Shown here: in pieces, positions 11,195 through 22,639 of the stretch
How the letters are laid out: every line of letters begins with the position of its first letter
Position numbering within the stretch: position 1 is the first letter of the stretch
Assembly (NCBI GenBank): GCA_003024175.1
Contig: MDYQ01000337.1
Coordinates: 59,467 to 123,466, forward strand
Source of the DNA: Planoprotostelium fungivorum
Taxonomy: Eukaryota > Evosea > Variosea > Cavosteliida > Cavosteliaceae
Reading direction: 5' to 3'
Length of the DNA stretch: 64,000 bases
The notes under the pieces: model-generated
Databases searched by the model: none
What the model saw: the letters and a program-made list of their open reading frames with translations, nothing else
What the model was told of the DNA's origin: nothing
Position numbers and translations under genes: made by a program

Positions 11195-13895
11195 GATGGA
11201 CTCTGCATCTGTGACATCAGAGAGATCTTCTGTGTTTGGATCCTCTCAGAAGATCAAACAGATCAAGATCAGGAAACGGAGCAACAGACCCCAGAGCTTC
11301 GCACCATCGTGAGATGATGATGTCACACGATCGACTGAAACATAAGACAGTTTGGATTCCTCTCGATCTTCGCAATCCATCAGCCGAAATTTGAAACCGA
11401 AGAACAATGAGTATCAGGCACAGGTGATTGTTCGAGATGAAATGGGAAACAACGTCACGCCTGTCTCTCTATTGGTTCTCAAACCGAGCGCCTTACAACA
11501 ACACACAATATTATTAAACGAAGAGGAAACAACGGTGAGTCGAGCGATATGATCGGATCCTATTCATCGTCGCTGATGGTGAGAACAGAAACAAGAGGGA
11601 GATTATGATTTGGAGAGCGTGACCAGCGGAGGTCAGTCTATGCTGAGTTGGAGTGACCATGCGTCCGTATCAGAGGCTTCTGGCACACCTAGAACACAGA
11701 GAGATGTTGAGGTCTCCGTGGTTCACACAGAGACAGTCGAATCGAAGAGGGAAGAGGTGCAGTCACATCATCAATGATTGTAAGGCAATCTCACACCAAC
11801 AGGTAAAGAAGCAGAAGCCAGCTCCACTCTCTTCCCCCCGCATCGTTCACGAACACGAACTGTTAGAAGATGACATCTTATCCGATGGCAACGTCAGTCT
11901 GTACCTGGACGAAACACCAACCATGTGGTTGCTAGACATCCCGGGCTCATGCATAGAGAAAGACGGGCCACTCGGTGCAAAAGTCATGGCAAGTAACGAG
12001 GAGTACAAAAAACGCGTCCTGCGGAAGAAGATCCAAAACGAAAGTTTCGTTGATCGAGGCATTCAAACTTTCAATTTCCCTCCGAAGAGTAAAGATGTGC
12101 AAGCGTCTTACCCAAGAAATCAAGAGGTGGAGTGCACGGCTTCAGAGTGGGACATCTACACGACGATGCATGGGGAGACGCAGACATCCACTTCGATGTC
12201 CATCGCCGTCGGCGATGATGAACCGATGGGCACCTCTGCCTACAGCCGACTCATGGACGAACTGGACACAGAGCCAGGAGTGTGGCTCAACTTTGAAAAT
12301 CGAAACATATCGAGCGAGGGAGGCAACATCCTATTCAGAGATAAGAAGCAAGCGAGAAGTCTGCTCTCCGCCCTGCGTTGCACGGAGACTATCTGTACGC
12401 AGAATGTCTTCCACGAGCAGCAGATACTGTACAGAGGCATGGATGACAAGAGGAAGGAAGAAACGAACGGAGACACCACGGCGAGACCTTCGCTGCAGTT
12501 TTTGTGGAATTTCAAGTGTGACCTCACGGTGGATCGTGTGGTCAACTGCATGTGTTGGAATCCAAGGAATCAAGACATTCTGGCCGTAGGATACAGCACT
12601 CAAGACCACCCGCGAAACGAGAGAGGGATGATCTTGTGCTGGTCTTTAAAGAATCCAAAGGTGTGACGAACCATCGATCATCATCACCGTCATCGTATCA
12701 CATCCACAACGTCGTCACATCATGACCACACTTCATCCACTGAATCTCTGTCAGTGGCCCGAACGCATCATCTACACTTCATGTGGCGTCACCGCAATCG
12801 ATTTCTCCACGACACACAGCAACCTCCTCGCCGCTGGTATGTACGACGGCAGCGTGGCCGTTTTCGACGTGCAGCGATCTGGAGAGGACAGCGAGGCCTC
12901 CGCTTTAGAATCTGATTTCAAACATTTGGACCCCGTCTGGGGCGTCCAATGGATCTACCAAGGAGACGACAGAGGAGAGTCTATCGTATCTGTGTCCAGC
13001 GACGGTAGAGTCTTGCAGTGGAGCATCAAGAAGGGGCTGGAACACACGGAATTGACAAAGTTGAAGCGGTCCAGCATCAAAGTCGACCAGAAGTCGGAGA
13101 CTATATTGACGAGACAGGCTAGAGGTCTATGCATCGATTTCACGCCGAACGATTCGAACACGTACCTAGTGGGAACTGAAGACGGTGAGGGACGATGGGT
13201 GATCGATCATGATGATGACATCTCTCCTCAGGAAACATTCACAAGTGCAGTTGCTCTTACAATGAACAGTATTTAGAGACGTACGGAAGCCACAGCGGAC
13301 CTGTCTATCGCATCATCTGGTCTCCATTTTACTCTGGTGCTTTCATTAGCTGCAGCGCCGATTGGACGATGAAGCTGTGGGATGACAACCAATCGGGACA
13401 GACGAGAACTCCACAATTTACCTTAGAGTCTGACTCTGTGAGTGAAATATTCTTGTCGACACCTACACGAGCTGATCGTCTTTAGAATTCCGTCACAGAC
13501 ATCGCTTGGTCTCCCTTTTCATCAACGCTCTTCGCTGCCGTCAACTCAAACGGAAAGATATTGTTATGGGATCTGAAATCCTCAGTGTGAGTGACATAGT
13601 CATCCTTCATCGTCTCACATCGACATCAGATTAGATCCCATTTTCACACAAGAATGTTCCAGAACGCCGACGCGGGTTCTATTTTCGAACGATTGTCCCG
13701 TGCTGGTAACGGGGACGAGCGAGGGATGTGTCGAAGTTTGGAGATTGAATCACTTTGAGCAAGAGGTGGTCCTCAACAACACACCTTGCCAATTGGAAAA
13801 TCTCATACGAGGAAATACAAAACTGTAGTTCACAAACATCCTTTATCTTCATCGTTGAGACGTGATCTCATGATTGTTCCAGAGAAGACGTATGA
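11195..13895 (+). CDS. DNAI4: Axonemal dynein intermediate chain, DNAI4/WDR78-like
   Basis: WD-repeat intermediate chain of an inner-arm (f/I1-type) axonemal dynein. N-terminal Ser/Thr-rich region, then a long exon (from about 11802) with VWLNFENRNISS. The WD propeller begins at LQFLWNFKCDLTVDRVVNCM and continues through WPERIIYTSCGVTAIDFS, NLLAAGMYDGSVAVFDVQ, DGRVLQWSIKKGLEHTELTK, ADWTMKLWDD and SEGCVEVWRLN. These blocks match WDR78/DNAI4 in order and spacing. At least eight introns, all GT-AG and phase-consistent, including the last one (13830-13882), which leaves LEDV* as the C-terminus. It is followed in the same orientation by a second dynein intermediate chain, with one small minus-strand gene between. 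Such a gene implies a motile flagellum at some life stage. Confidence 0.9.
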
Positions 13896-13925
13896 GTTGG
13901 GAGAGGTTCGACGTGTTGAATTCTT

Positions 13926-14582
13926 CTAAACGTGATTGCCTTGTGTGCCTGTACATTCTGTGATGGGATAAACTGAACAGTCTTCTGATGTCTGACAATG
14001 TGTCTTGATGTTGTAACATGTCTGGAAAATATGAATGGAGCCCTTCCTCTGAAGTAATTCACCTGCCGACAGATGGACATGTAATCGATCGGAGGATCGC
14101 TGCCGTCCACACATTTCCTAAATGCTTGGAAGCAAGCATGCTCTCTCAGTGCGTTTCGACAGTTTAGTTGGACGACAGAGACTGAAAGAACCTTAATACC
14201 AGTAGCGCGTCTGACGATGTTGTCAACATGATATGCGCTTCGATGTTCTCACTCATAGAAGGATTGAGCCATCAGGTCTAAATTATCTTGTCCACAGAAA
14301 GGATACCAATCGTTCAGAGTACCGTCTGAGCTGGGGATCTTTGTGCAGTTGCAAAATGTGTAATTGACGATGGCCGATCCGTCTGAATATCTACAGAACA
14401 ACCCATCGTAGTTGGAGCACGTTTCTCCCGCACACTGTTCGATCAGCGGCATGCTGAGGGCCGACATCATGGACGGCTGAGCCGTGGTGATCTGTATGAA
14501 CACTGGTTCGAATTAGCCATTACCCTTTCGAGGACCATTCACCGAGGAAAAAGCTACAGAAGATCAGCCGTCTGCTGTTCAT
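13926..14582 (-). CDS. Small secreted Cys-rich protein, Frizzled-CRD-like
   Basis: Starts MNSRRLIFCSFFLVVFIQ, a clear signal peptide created by joining exon 1 (14582-14543) to the next exon through a gtgaatgg intron. The mature protein of roughly 120 residues contains about 14 Cys: EQCAGETCSNYDGLFC, FCNC, FCGQ, HACFQAFRKC, ICRQTCYNIKTHC, DCSVYPITEC. The block from HACFQAF to THC, with its C-x6-C and C-x3-C spacing, resembles the second half of a Frizzled/secreted-Frizzled cysteine-rich domain. It has no membrane segment, so it is probably secreted. Four to five exons, all with phase-consistent junctions. The family assignment is tentative; another disulfide-rich family is possible. Confidence 0.65.
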
Positions 14583-14809
14583 GTCAGGCTGCCACTATGT
14601 TTGGGACACGAATTGGAGAAAATAAATCAAGAAGTTTTATTCTCTTTCAGAGTCAACTCTGTTGAACAGTTTCACACTCTAATGATCTGCTCTACTCTCT
14701 CTGCTGTCGCGATTGGTTGATTATCCTTGTGTTGTCCATTCCAAATCTCTGTCATCGTTTCCTATTTTTGGCCTGCCACAAATTTCACACACACATCACA
14801 TGAGGTAAC
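14583..14809. promoter_or_regulatory. Divergent promoter, Cys-rich gene / DYNC2I2
   Basis: A 227-bp gap between the minus-strand secreted-protein start and the plus-strand DYNC2I2 start. No TATA box is obvious. The region just before 14810 is rich in short ACA/TCA motifs. Confidence 0.35.
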
Positions 14810-16741
14810 ATGTCGAGTCTAGGCGGATTCGGTGCATTCTCCAGAATAGCCATCCCTAACGAGGACGGATCGACCGCGCCTGCACATCTCAAATTCGATG
14901 ATGGAGGAGACAGCAACATCGATTTCGAATCGACATGGAAGCAAGCGAAGAGCTATGCCACCTTCGAGACACAAACGGATCCAGTGAGGCTACCTGAGAA
15001 GAAAGTGGGCACGGGGGACCGCATCGAGAAACACACCCAGACAGTAGACAACAAAGAAGAGGCGAAGTTTGTGGTGGACACATCCCCGGCATTCATCGAC
15101 TTCTTGAAAGAACAGACGCCCATCATGGAGGAACAACTAGAGAAGAATCTACAGAGTCGGGCGTTCGGACAATACACCGTCTCTTGGGAGGAAGAGATCA
15201 ACAGTATCAGCTGCGCATATGAGCTGAGTCCCAGCCCAAATTTCAACGCCGCCGCTTCAGAAGACAGTGTCTCGGGTTTGACGTGGAATGCCAGTGGATC
15301 GATGTTGGTGGCATCGTATGGAAAGTTGGATCACGCCGGATGGTGCTCGCACGTGGGATCATTGAAGGGATGGAACGTCTTTCGAAGGAAAATGGATCCA
15401 AAGAAACCCGAAGTGTCCATCGAAACACGTGAGATCGTGCTTCTCAAATGATCGGCTGATCGATCACCAGCCAATTGCCTCATGTGTGCCGAATTTCATC
15501 CTGAAGAAGTATCGATCATCGCTGGAGGCACATTCAACGGACAGCTTCTCGTTTGGGATTTAGATAACACAGATGAACCTCTATTGGCTGCGACCGAGTT
15601 TACGGAGGATAATCATTTGGAGCCTATTTCAAAGGTGAAAATCACAGAATCTCATAGATGGAGATGAATATTGAAGAGGAGATAGATCGTATGGCTGCCA
15701 GGCTCTACGAGGAAATCATCCAAGGTGACAACGACTCTTTCATCGTCTCTGATGTCGATGTAGATTCTGACCATTGGTGGTGACGGTAAAGTCTTATGTT
15801 GGGGACTGATACAGAAGCTGGACACATCTTGGAAGCTCGATCTCATCCAAGGTGATCGATCATCGCATCACGACACGTCATCATCTCACTAATGCTCCGT
15901 CAGGTTATCTTCTTTCCATTCGTAACAAGGGTGTTTTAACCGGCGGAACTGCCCTCAGTCTGAACAGCGAAGATCCAAACACCTTTGTCGTCGGCACTGA
16001 GCCAGGAAGGATCTACAAGTGCGCTCTCAATGGTGAGATCATCGTGATCACCATCACGTCTCACGCAGATGATGATCATTCACCGATCGGTCACTGATCG
16101 GGGTCACAGACCGTCACAATCGTGAAGTCACGGCGGATGAACCGAGGTTCCACTTTGCCAACCCAATCAATTTCTCGTACGACACACACACTGGCCCAGT
16201 CAACCACGTTCACTTTTCCCCCTTCCATCGCAACATCTTCTTATCCTGCGCTTGTGATTCCCAGGTGCTTCTTCTATCACCACGGACGAAATCTGAACTC
16301 ATGTATAGATCCGCATCTATCACATGTTGAAACAAAAGTGTGCGTTGACTCTGTTGCCATCTCCAACACATTACGTCTACTGCTGCACTTGGTCACCCTT
16401 CCGGCCTCTCGTGTTCGCTGCGGGATCAGGAGATGGTAGGATGTACATATACGATCTACAGGTGATGATATTCTCATCCTATTCTCTCTCTCATCCCACA
16501 ACAGAAGAGTCGCGTGAGAGCGACAGCAACCATCGACGCCGGAACTCTGAAAGCTGCCGTGATCGCAGTATCTTTCAACGCGAAGAGGAGAGACTACATC
16601 GCCACTGGAGATGCCAAGGGTGTCGTGCGTGTGTGGCAGCTGAATCACTTCTTGTCCAGAGAGAGACCGCAAGAGATGGCTCTCTTGTCTGTGTTGGGCG
16701 GAGCTGAGAAGAAACAAGGGAAGACGGAGGAGAAAGAATAA
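14810..16741 (+). CDS. DYNC2I2: Cytoplasmic dynein-2 (IFT) intermediate chain 2, WDR34-like
   Basis: Intermediate chain of the retrograde intraflagellar-transport motor. N-terminus MSSLGGFGAFSRIAIPNEDG, then two ETQTD/HTQTV motifs (light-chain-binding type), then WNASGSMLVASYGKLDHAGW, AEFHPEEVSIIAGGTFNGQL, WDLDNTDEPLLAATE, IGGDGKVLCWGLIQ, HTGPVNHVHFSPFHRNIFLS, WSPFRPLVFAAGSGDG and ATGDAKGVVRVWQLNHF. The order and spacing match human WDR34 almost block for block. Eight introns; all junctions are phase-consistent, for example the exon IVWLPGSTRKSSK (about 15691-15724). It ends with a short Lys/Glu tail and stops 21 bp from the stop of the convergent BAR gene. Confidence 0.93.
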
Positions 16742-16766
16742 AACAAGAAAAATCGATTTTATTTAT
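16736..16766. terminator. Overlapping 3' ends of convergent genes
   Basis: The DYNC2I2 stop codon overlaps an AATAAAA poly(A)-like signal on the plus strand. On the minus strand the BAR gene ends CTATAAATAAAATCG, placing its own AATAAA within the same 30 bp. The two transcripts must therefore overlap or end within each other. Confidence 0.5.
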
Positions 16767-18267
16767 AGCGAGGGGAGTGTTTCGAAGGGTGGTGGGGGTG
16801 GCATGGGGAGTACTGTTGGTGGTCAGATTTTATTTTATTTCATTTTATTTTCATCTCACCGGGTAGTTTCGACTTGCTCAAAGTCTTTGTCAGGTCTGGT
16901 GTGGGGAGTTGATCGATACCAGGTGACATGTACAGGAGGCTGTCTTCGTTTGTCTTCTGAGGTACTACAGCTTGTTGCTCCTGTCCAATCGATCAGTCAC
17001 TTGATCATCATCATCATCTCATCATCATGATCATCATCGTGTTCATCATCATTAAAAAATCTTGCACTCACATAGATAGCGATGTCGGTCTTGTTCTGCG
17101 ACGAATTGACACTCGTCTTGTTGATCAGCGAATCGCGAGGTGCGAAACTCTTCGAAGAGACGGTGTACGCTGCGGAGTCCTCCCTGGGTGTGATGATGAA
17201 GGGATGAACCAGGGCTCTCGTTCGATCGATCCTTCCCAGAGCAGAAGCCGTCTTAGAGATGGCACCGGTGGATGCGATGTAGTATTCTAAACCGGATGTG
17301 GCCAACTAGAGAGGTGAGTGTGATGATGATGATCACATCGTGATGTGATGATGGAAGATGATGTGAAGGGTGGAGATGGTAGAATCGAGATGTGAGATCG
17401 TGATGGAGATCATGCTGGTGTGTGTGATAATGATGTGCTTACTGCAGCGAAGATGGGCTCCATGAAGGGTATGCGATCTTCGTAGAGTTTGTTGAGATCA
17501 TGCTGCAGCTCCACGTTGAGCATGTCAAAGTTGTGAGTTGCCAATTCGAGTTTCTGTGTGGCGGCTTGTGCTTTGAGGTCCTTTCCTGACTTCTGGTATC
17601 CTTTGACGTCGTGACGATATCTAGACAATGTCATTTACAGATCATCGTATGGCCGTTCTGACCTGTCCAAGTCTAATCTCTTCTTTTCCCAGCTCTCCAT
17701 TCTCGTCTTCATCTCTTTGAATTGCATCTTGTATCGGAGGATGGGCTTCAAGATGTTCGTATCAACGTGTTGTTCCTGTCAAAATGAGTTGGAAGAGGTC
17801 AAATTCGACTCACGAATTCGGCACGGGCGGCATCCATCTCTGAGGCGGCTGACTTGGCGTCTAAAGTGGCCTCATATACTGAACAATGGGGGGGAAAGGG
17901 GGCCGTCACACTGTCAAACATGGCTGCCTGAGCGGAGGAGAACTCTGAAGAGATGTAAATCGATGTACATAAGTACTGGATGTTCACCTTTCATGGCCTT
18001 CATCATCCTCTCGGCATTCTTCTCTACTTGCTGTGAAAGCGTCAACAAATTTCTAACCAAGATGAAACATCCTCCAGTTTTTGTTTGAAGATGCAATGAA
18101 TCATACAAATATCGACAACTGACCTTGATCTGAGCGTAGTACTCTTTGAATCTCTCCTTCTCGTAGTTGAAACCCGCTTCTATCGTCTCCTCAGAAGCTC
18201 CGACCTTGGCCAATGCTGCCTGTTTCGTCCTGCTGGCTGATTTCCTTGTCTTACTCCAAAAGCTCAT
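16763..18267 (-). CDS. BAR-domain protein (amphiphysin/endophilin-like)
   Basis: Membrane-curvature protein. Starts MSFWSKTRKSASRTKQAALA, a basic N-terminus typical of an amphipathic helix 0. Long heptad-rich helices follow: YYAQIK, QVEKNAERMMKAMKEFSSAQ, EATLDAKSAASEMDAARAEF, ILKPILRYKMQFKEMKTRME, YRHDVKGYQKSGKDLKAQAA and LELATHNFDMLNVELQHDLN. The sequence around RYRHDVKGYQK and KLYEDRIPFMEPIF is characteristic of N-BAR domains. The C-terminal tail is unstructured and ends in a proline-rich LPMPPPPPFETLPSL, a possible SH3 ligand, reached through a final intron (donor after KLP). The intron after exon 1 keeps the frame whether or not it is spliced; removing 93 nt (18124-18032) gives the best BAR helix. 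No SH3 domain of its own is seen. Confidence 0.85.
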
Positions 18268-18701
18268 CTTGTTTGTCTATCGTTTCGTCGGTGTCTGTTT
18301 GTGGTCTGTCTGTGGGGCTGAGTTGTGCTGATAAACTTGTGAAAACTATAGATACGCATCTAAATTTCACGGGCTGACAGGCTCGGCGAGGGGGTGCATG
18401 AAAGAGCACCTAGGGTATTCGCAAGACCCACAGATATCTATAGAAGAGAGAAAGTCTGCGATAGACGACACCGAACATACAGTTTTGAATTTGACCCATG
18501 GATCAGAAGTGATTCATGAGCTTTCGCTCAATTTGCACCATCAAGTGAGCTGGAGGTATAGACTTGAGGTGAAGATGCTTATCTCTACGAATCGATCATC
18601 ATGAAGTTGAAACCATCACATCGAGATGGGCAAAATTTATAAGGAGGGTTCCGAGTAACATGAGGCTGCACTCTGCGACAACACGTATGGACCTCCTCCC
18701 T
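18268..18701. other. Intergenic, promoter side of BAR gene
   Basis: Lies upstream of the BAR gene (minus) and downstream of the next minus-strand gene. An AT-rich stretch lies near 18348-18358. No coding frame or RNA gene was recognised. Confidence 0.4.
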
Positions 18702-20653
18702 TCAATTCTTTACACCTTCCAGGCTCTTCTTCACGGCTCTAACTCCCACCAGGCTACTCTTGACTGCCATGAGCTTCTTTGGTACTTCTTTCTCCTCTTC
18801 TCTCTTCTCTTCTTTCTTTCTCTTGCCCTTTTGTCTCATCAGACGTCGTTTTCGTGATGTGATTGATGATGCTCACGTTCGACTCTTCCTCTTCTGTCTT
18901 CTCTTCTCTCTTCCTCTTCTGTTTGGATGGTTTGGCTGCTTCTGCTGTGACTTTCTTCTGCTCCTTCTCTTCCTTCTTTCTCTTCTGCTCCTTCAGTCCC
19001 TCTTCTCTCTTCTTCAGCTCCTCCTTCTCCTTCTTTATCTCCTTCCTCCTCTTTTTTATTTCTTCTTCCTTCTCCCTCTTCTTCTCTTCCCTCCTCTTCT
19101 TCTCTTCTCTCTTCTTCAGCTCCTCCCTCTCCTTGAACTCTTCCTTCTTCTAACGTCAATCCTTCTCTGTCTCTGTCTACTCACGATCGTATCATAAGTC
19201 CCTGTCTCTGTCGGTTTCTCTCCCTGGTTGTCTGTTTGGGGTGGATCGTACATCAAAAAGTTGAAGTTTTCTCTTCTGTTTCTGAATCGTGGAGCCTCTA
19301 TCGTCTGTGGTAGCTGTGCGGGGGGACACGGTGTGGTGGAATCAGCCTCTGTATTGTCTCTCGTTTCGACTGGCTCGTTGTAGTTGGATGAGTCGGCCGT
19401 CTGATTTTGCGCTGGCGCGTTGTAGAAGGACTTCCTCTCGGGAGGTACGTCACCACGAGGCTGTACTGTCTCCTTGTAGATCGGTTTATCCTCTTGCATT
19501 TTCGCGGGCTCGTTGTAGATCAACTTCTTCTCTTGCGTTTTCACCGGCTCGTTGTAGTTGGACTCTCTCGGGGCAGCCTGTCTTCTATCTGGCTCGTTGT
19601 AGTTTGACACGCGAGGCCTCTGAACGGGTAGCGGGCGAAAGTTTCCCCAGCCAGGGACGACTGGAGGTGGTGAAGTCCAATTAGAGGGTGGGGCAGGGAG
19701 GTTGGTCTTCTTTAGAGGTACGATGTTCTGATCTTTCAGTGGCACAATGATCTCTCCAGGCGATAGGAGTAGAGTCTTCGTCTTTGATTTCTTGCTCTTC
19801 TTCTTCTTCTTCTCTTCCTCCTCTGGTTTCTTCTCTTCTTTCTTCTCTTCCTTCTCCTCTTCCTTCTCTGCTTGTTTCTCTTCTCTCTTCTCCACTTGCT
19901 TCTTCTCCTCAATCTTTTCTGTCTCGTCCCTCTTCTGCTCTTCCTCCTTCACAGGCTTCTCTTTCTTCTCCTCTCCCTTCTTCTTCTCCTCCTCTTTCTC
20001 CTCTACTCTCTTGTCTTCTTCCTTCAGTTCCTTCGTCTCTATCTTCTCCTGCATCTGCTTCTCTTCTCTCTTCTCTTCTGCCCTCTTCTCCTCTTCTTTC
20101 CTCTCTTCCATCTTCTTTGTGTCTCCTTCGTTTGATCCTACAGCTGTGTCGTGGATCCCTCCATGGCCCTCTCTTCTAGTGAAAACTCCTCGATCGGCCA
20201 TACCACCTCGACCGAACATGCCTCTTCCTCTCCCTCGGCTGAAACCTGCATATCAGATGAGACATCTGAAGATCTATGATGGTATCGATCACCTCTGCCA
20301 GCTCGCGCATAACCACCTCGCAAATTGGGAGGTCGTGTCGGTTGATGGAAATCGGTCCACGTGGGACGTTCATAATCGATGGTAACTTCTAGGGTGGGAA
20401 GACTGATAGCCGTCGGTGTCGGCTTGGTTTGTGTGGGTGGGACCGTTGTCTTCGGTTGTGTGATATTGGAAGGTGTTTTGCCGTCATCTGAATCACTGGA
20501 TGATGAGGAAGTCCGACTCTCAGAATCACTTGAAGAGCTGCTGTCTGAATCGCGGGAAGGATCACTCGATGATGATCCTCCGTCTTCTTTCATGGCCTGG
20601 AAGAGATCAACTACGTCCTCATCCTCACGATCGCTCACCTTCTGTGTAGGCAT
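18702..20653 (-). CDS. Highly charged RG-rich protein with YNEP repeats
   Basis: I do not recognise a known family. Exon 1 encodes an acidic start (DREDEDVVDLFQAM) and a Ser/Asp-rich stretch. A spliced junction (intron about 20288-20244) then joins ARAGR to GFSRGRGRGMFGRGG, an RGG-type motif. A long Lys/Glu-rich helix follows (about 20120-19790), then a Pro-rich segment and a set of repeats with the core YNEP (SNYNEP, ESNYNEP, IYNEP, IYKET, FYNAP, SNYNEP; about 19600-19370). After an intron near 19185-19152, a second KE-rich helix and a basic tail (PKKLMAVKSSLVGVRAVK) complete the protein. RGG plus long charged helices suggests an RNA-associated scaffold, but this is a composition argument only. 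Confidence 0.65.
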
Positions 20654-20839
20654 CTTAAATCACGTAGGTGATGCGATGTGATGTGATGTGATCTGAAATG
20701 GAGAATAAAAGATCTTTCCTCATTTTATTTTCATCTATGAAGGACAGATGCACATCCTTCCAACGATAGAGGCAATCCATCCATTTGTACACAGTTAGAC
20801 TACTGAATGTCGATTCCTTAGCTCGTCTCAGAATTTCCA

Positions 20840-22269
20840 TCATGATCGAAATGATGGCTGCACGATGAACACACCTGCAGATTTGAGAGCATCTCTGGCC
20901 CAAGAAGGACAATCGCCGTTTGGAAATTGTAAATCGATAAACTTCTGAGCGAATCGGTCGAGGTTACCCTCTATGATCGAGTTTCTGATGCCCCGCATGA
21001 GATCCATCTGATAAGTCAGGTTGTGAGCAGTCAGAAGCTGCCCCGCCAGTTGTTCTTTCTGCACCACGAGAGAATGAAGATAAGCTCGAGTGTAGTTACG
21101 ACAAGCCATACACTGGCATTCTGAACGAGATCAGCTCATGCGATGTGATGTATGACGTGTCACACACCATCATCGAGAGGTCTAAAATCTTTCGAGAACT
21201 CTCTGTGTTTTAGAATAAGAGTACCGGTCTTGACCAGCGCTACTCCAAATCGTGCCGTTCTAGATGGATAGACACAATCGAACATGTCCACCCCCAAACA
21301 CGAGCACACGAGGAGGTCTAAAGAGTAACCTACGCCCATTAGATATCTGGGTTTGTTCTCGGGTAGTTCTGCGGCACACTTGTCCACGACCTGAGAAGGT
21401 GAGATCATCTCATGTGATTAGAGATGAGATCATTACCCTCCAAAAGTGGTGCTTTGATTCTCCTCCGCTCAAACCACCGATGGCATAGCCGGGAAGGTCT
21501 CTCTCAACGAGCCCCTTCAGACATTGGCTTCTCAAGTCCATGTCTAAACCTGTGATGGTCGATCGGGGTGACGATGGAAACTGGAGATGATGCAAGATAC
21601 CTCCTTGGACGATACCGAATAGATTCTGTTCGTGTGGACGTTTGTGAGCTTCGACACAACGGTCTATCCATCGCAGGGTTCCTGATGACACATCAGAGTG
21701 AGATGATGATTGTCGACTCACGATGCATGGCCTCTTCGACACGCGGACCAGTGGTCACCGTGCTGACGACATCGTCTAATGCCATCATGATGTCGGCTCC
21801 GATACAATTCTGGATCTGCATAGACATCTCCGGCGTGAGCACCATCTCACTTCCATCATGAGGAGAACGAAAGACGACTCCTTGCTTCGAGATCGATCAG
21901 AACGTCATTCGATCCAATCGTCATCACCTCTGTGATGTTGGCTAATTGGAGGAGTGATACCATTTGAAAGCCACCGCTATCCGTCAGAAGGTTTCTCTTC
22001 CAATTCATCAATTGGTGTAGTCCTCCGAGTTCTTTCATGACTTCCGGGCCGGGTCTGTGTCCGAGATGATATGTATTACCCAGAATGAGATTGCAATGGA
22101 CATCTTCCACTTGTTCGGAAGTGAGGCCTTTGATGGTTCCCTGCGTACCCACCGGCATGAACATGGGTGTCTCACAGATGGCGTGAGGAAGATGTAATAA
22201 TGTGGCTCTCGCTTTGCCCCATCTGGCGACGATTTCCAATCGGAGAGCAACAGGCTTGTCCTCCGACAT
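20840..22269 (-). CDS. QTRT1: Queuine tRNA-ribosyltransferase catalytic subunit
   Basis: Exchanges guanine-34 of tRNA Asp, Asn, His and Tyr for queuine. Motifs in order: [45 protein letters not shown] (first catalytic Asp), [85 protein letters not shown] (nucleophile Asp) and the zinc site ECQCMAC...H. Four introns; the first uses the donor after NITE and acceptor before QGVVF, giving a family-like [10 protein letters not shown]. The [12 protein letters not shown] region carries a short insertion compared with animal QTRT1. Length and order are otherwise normal. It faces a dihydrouridine synthase head-to-head. Confidence 0.95.
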
Positions 22270-22639
22270 GATGATGGGTGTCCCGGCTATCGGAAGCGTT
22301 TTGAGATGATCACATCACATCACTTGAAACTCACAACATTTATTTCGAATTATGATTTAGAGAACAAGAGGGGGAGGCTATGAGGATGATACATATATAG
22401 ATAGAACCTCTCTGTTGTCAATGAGGTACTACATTATAACGTTCAGCGTCACAAGTGGGATCATTTGTGTAGATTCTGTCAGACAGCAGATCAAGATGCT
22501 TTCATAGATCACAATGATTCGATTGTCGGTGTCTCATGAGACTCTTGCATCGTGATGGTTACTTTGATTGTGTTGCGAGTTTTGGGATGACATCACGAAA
22601 ATCACATCGCATTCATTTTTCAGGACACCATCGTTGAAG
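22270..22639. promoter_or_regulatory. Divergent promoter between two tRNA-modification genes
   Basis: A 370-bp gap between QTRT1 (minus) and the dihydrouridine synthase (plus). It contains an AT-rich patch (about 22388-22440, CATATATAGATAG). A minus-strand open frame (22534-22743) overlaps the synthase exon 1 and is most likely chance. Confidence 0.4.

Noticed and set aside
18839-19200. Long plus-strand open frames rich in Ser, Phe and Leu (also 19747-20385)
   Set aside because: These are antisense shadows of the Lys/Glu-rich coding exons of the minus-strand YNEP protein. The repetitive composition keeps several frames open.
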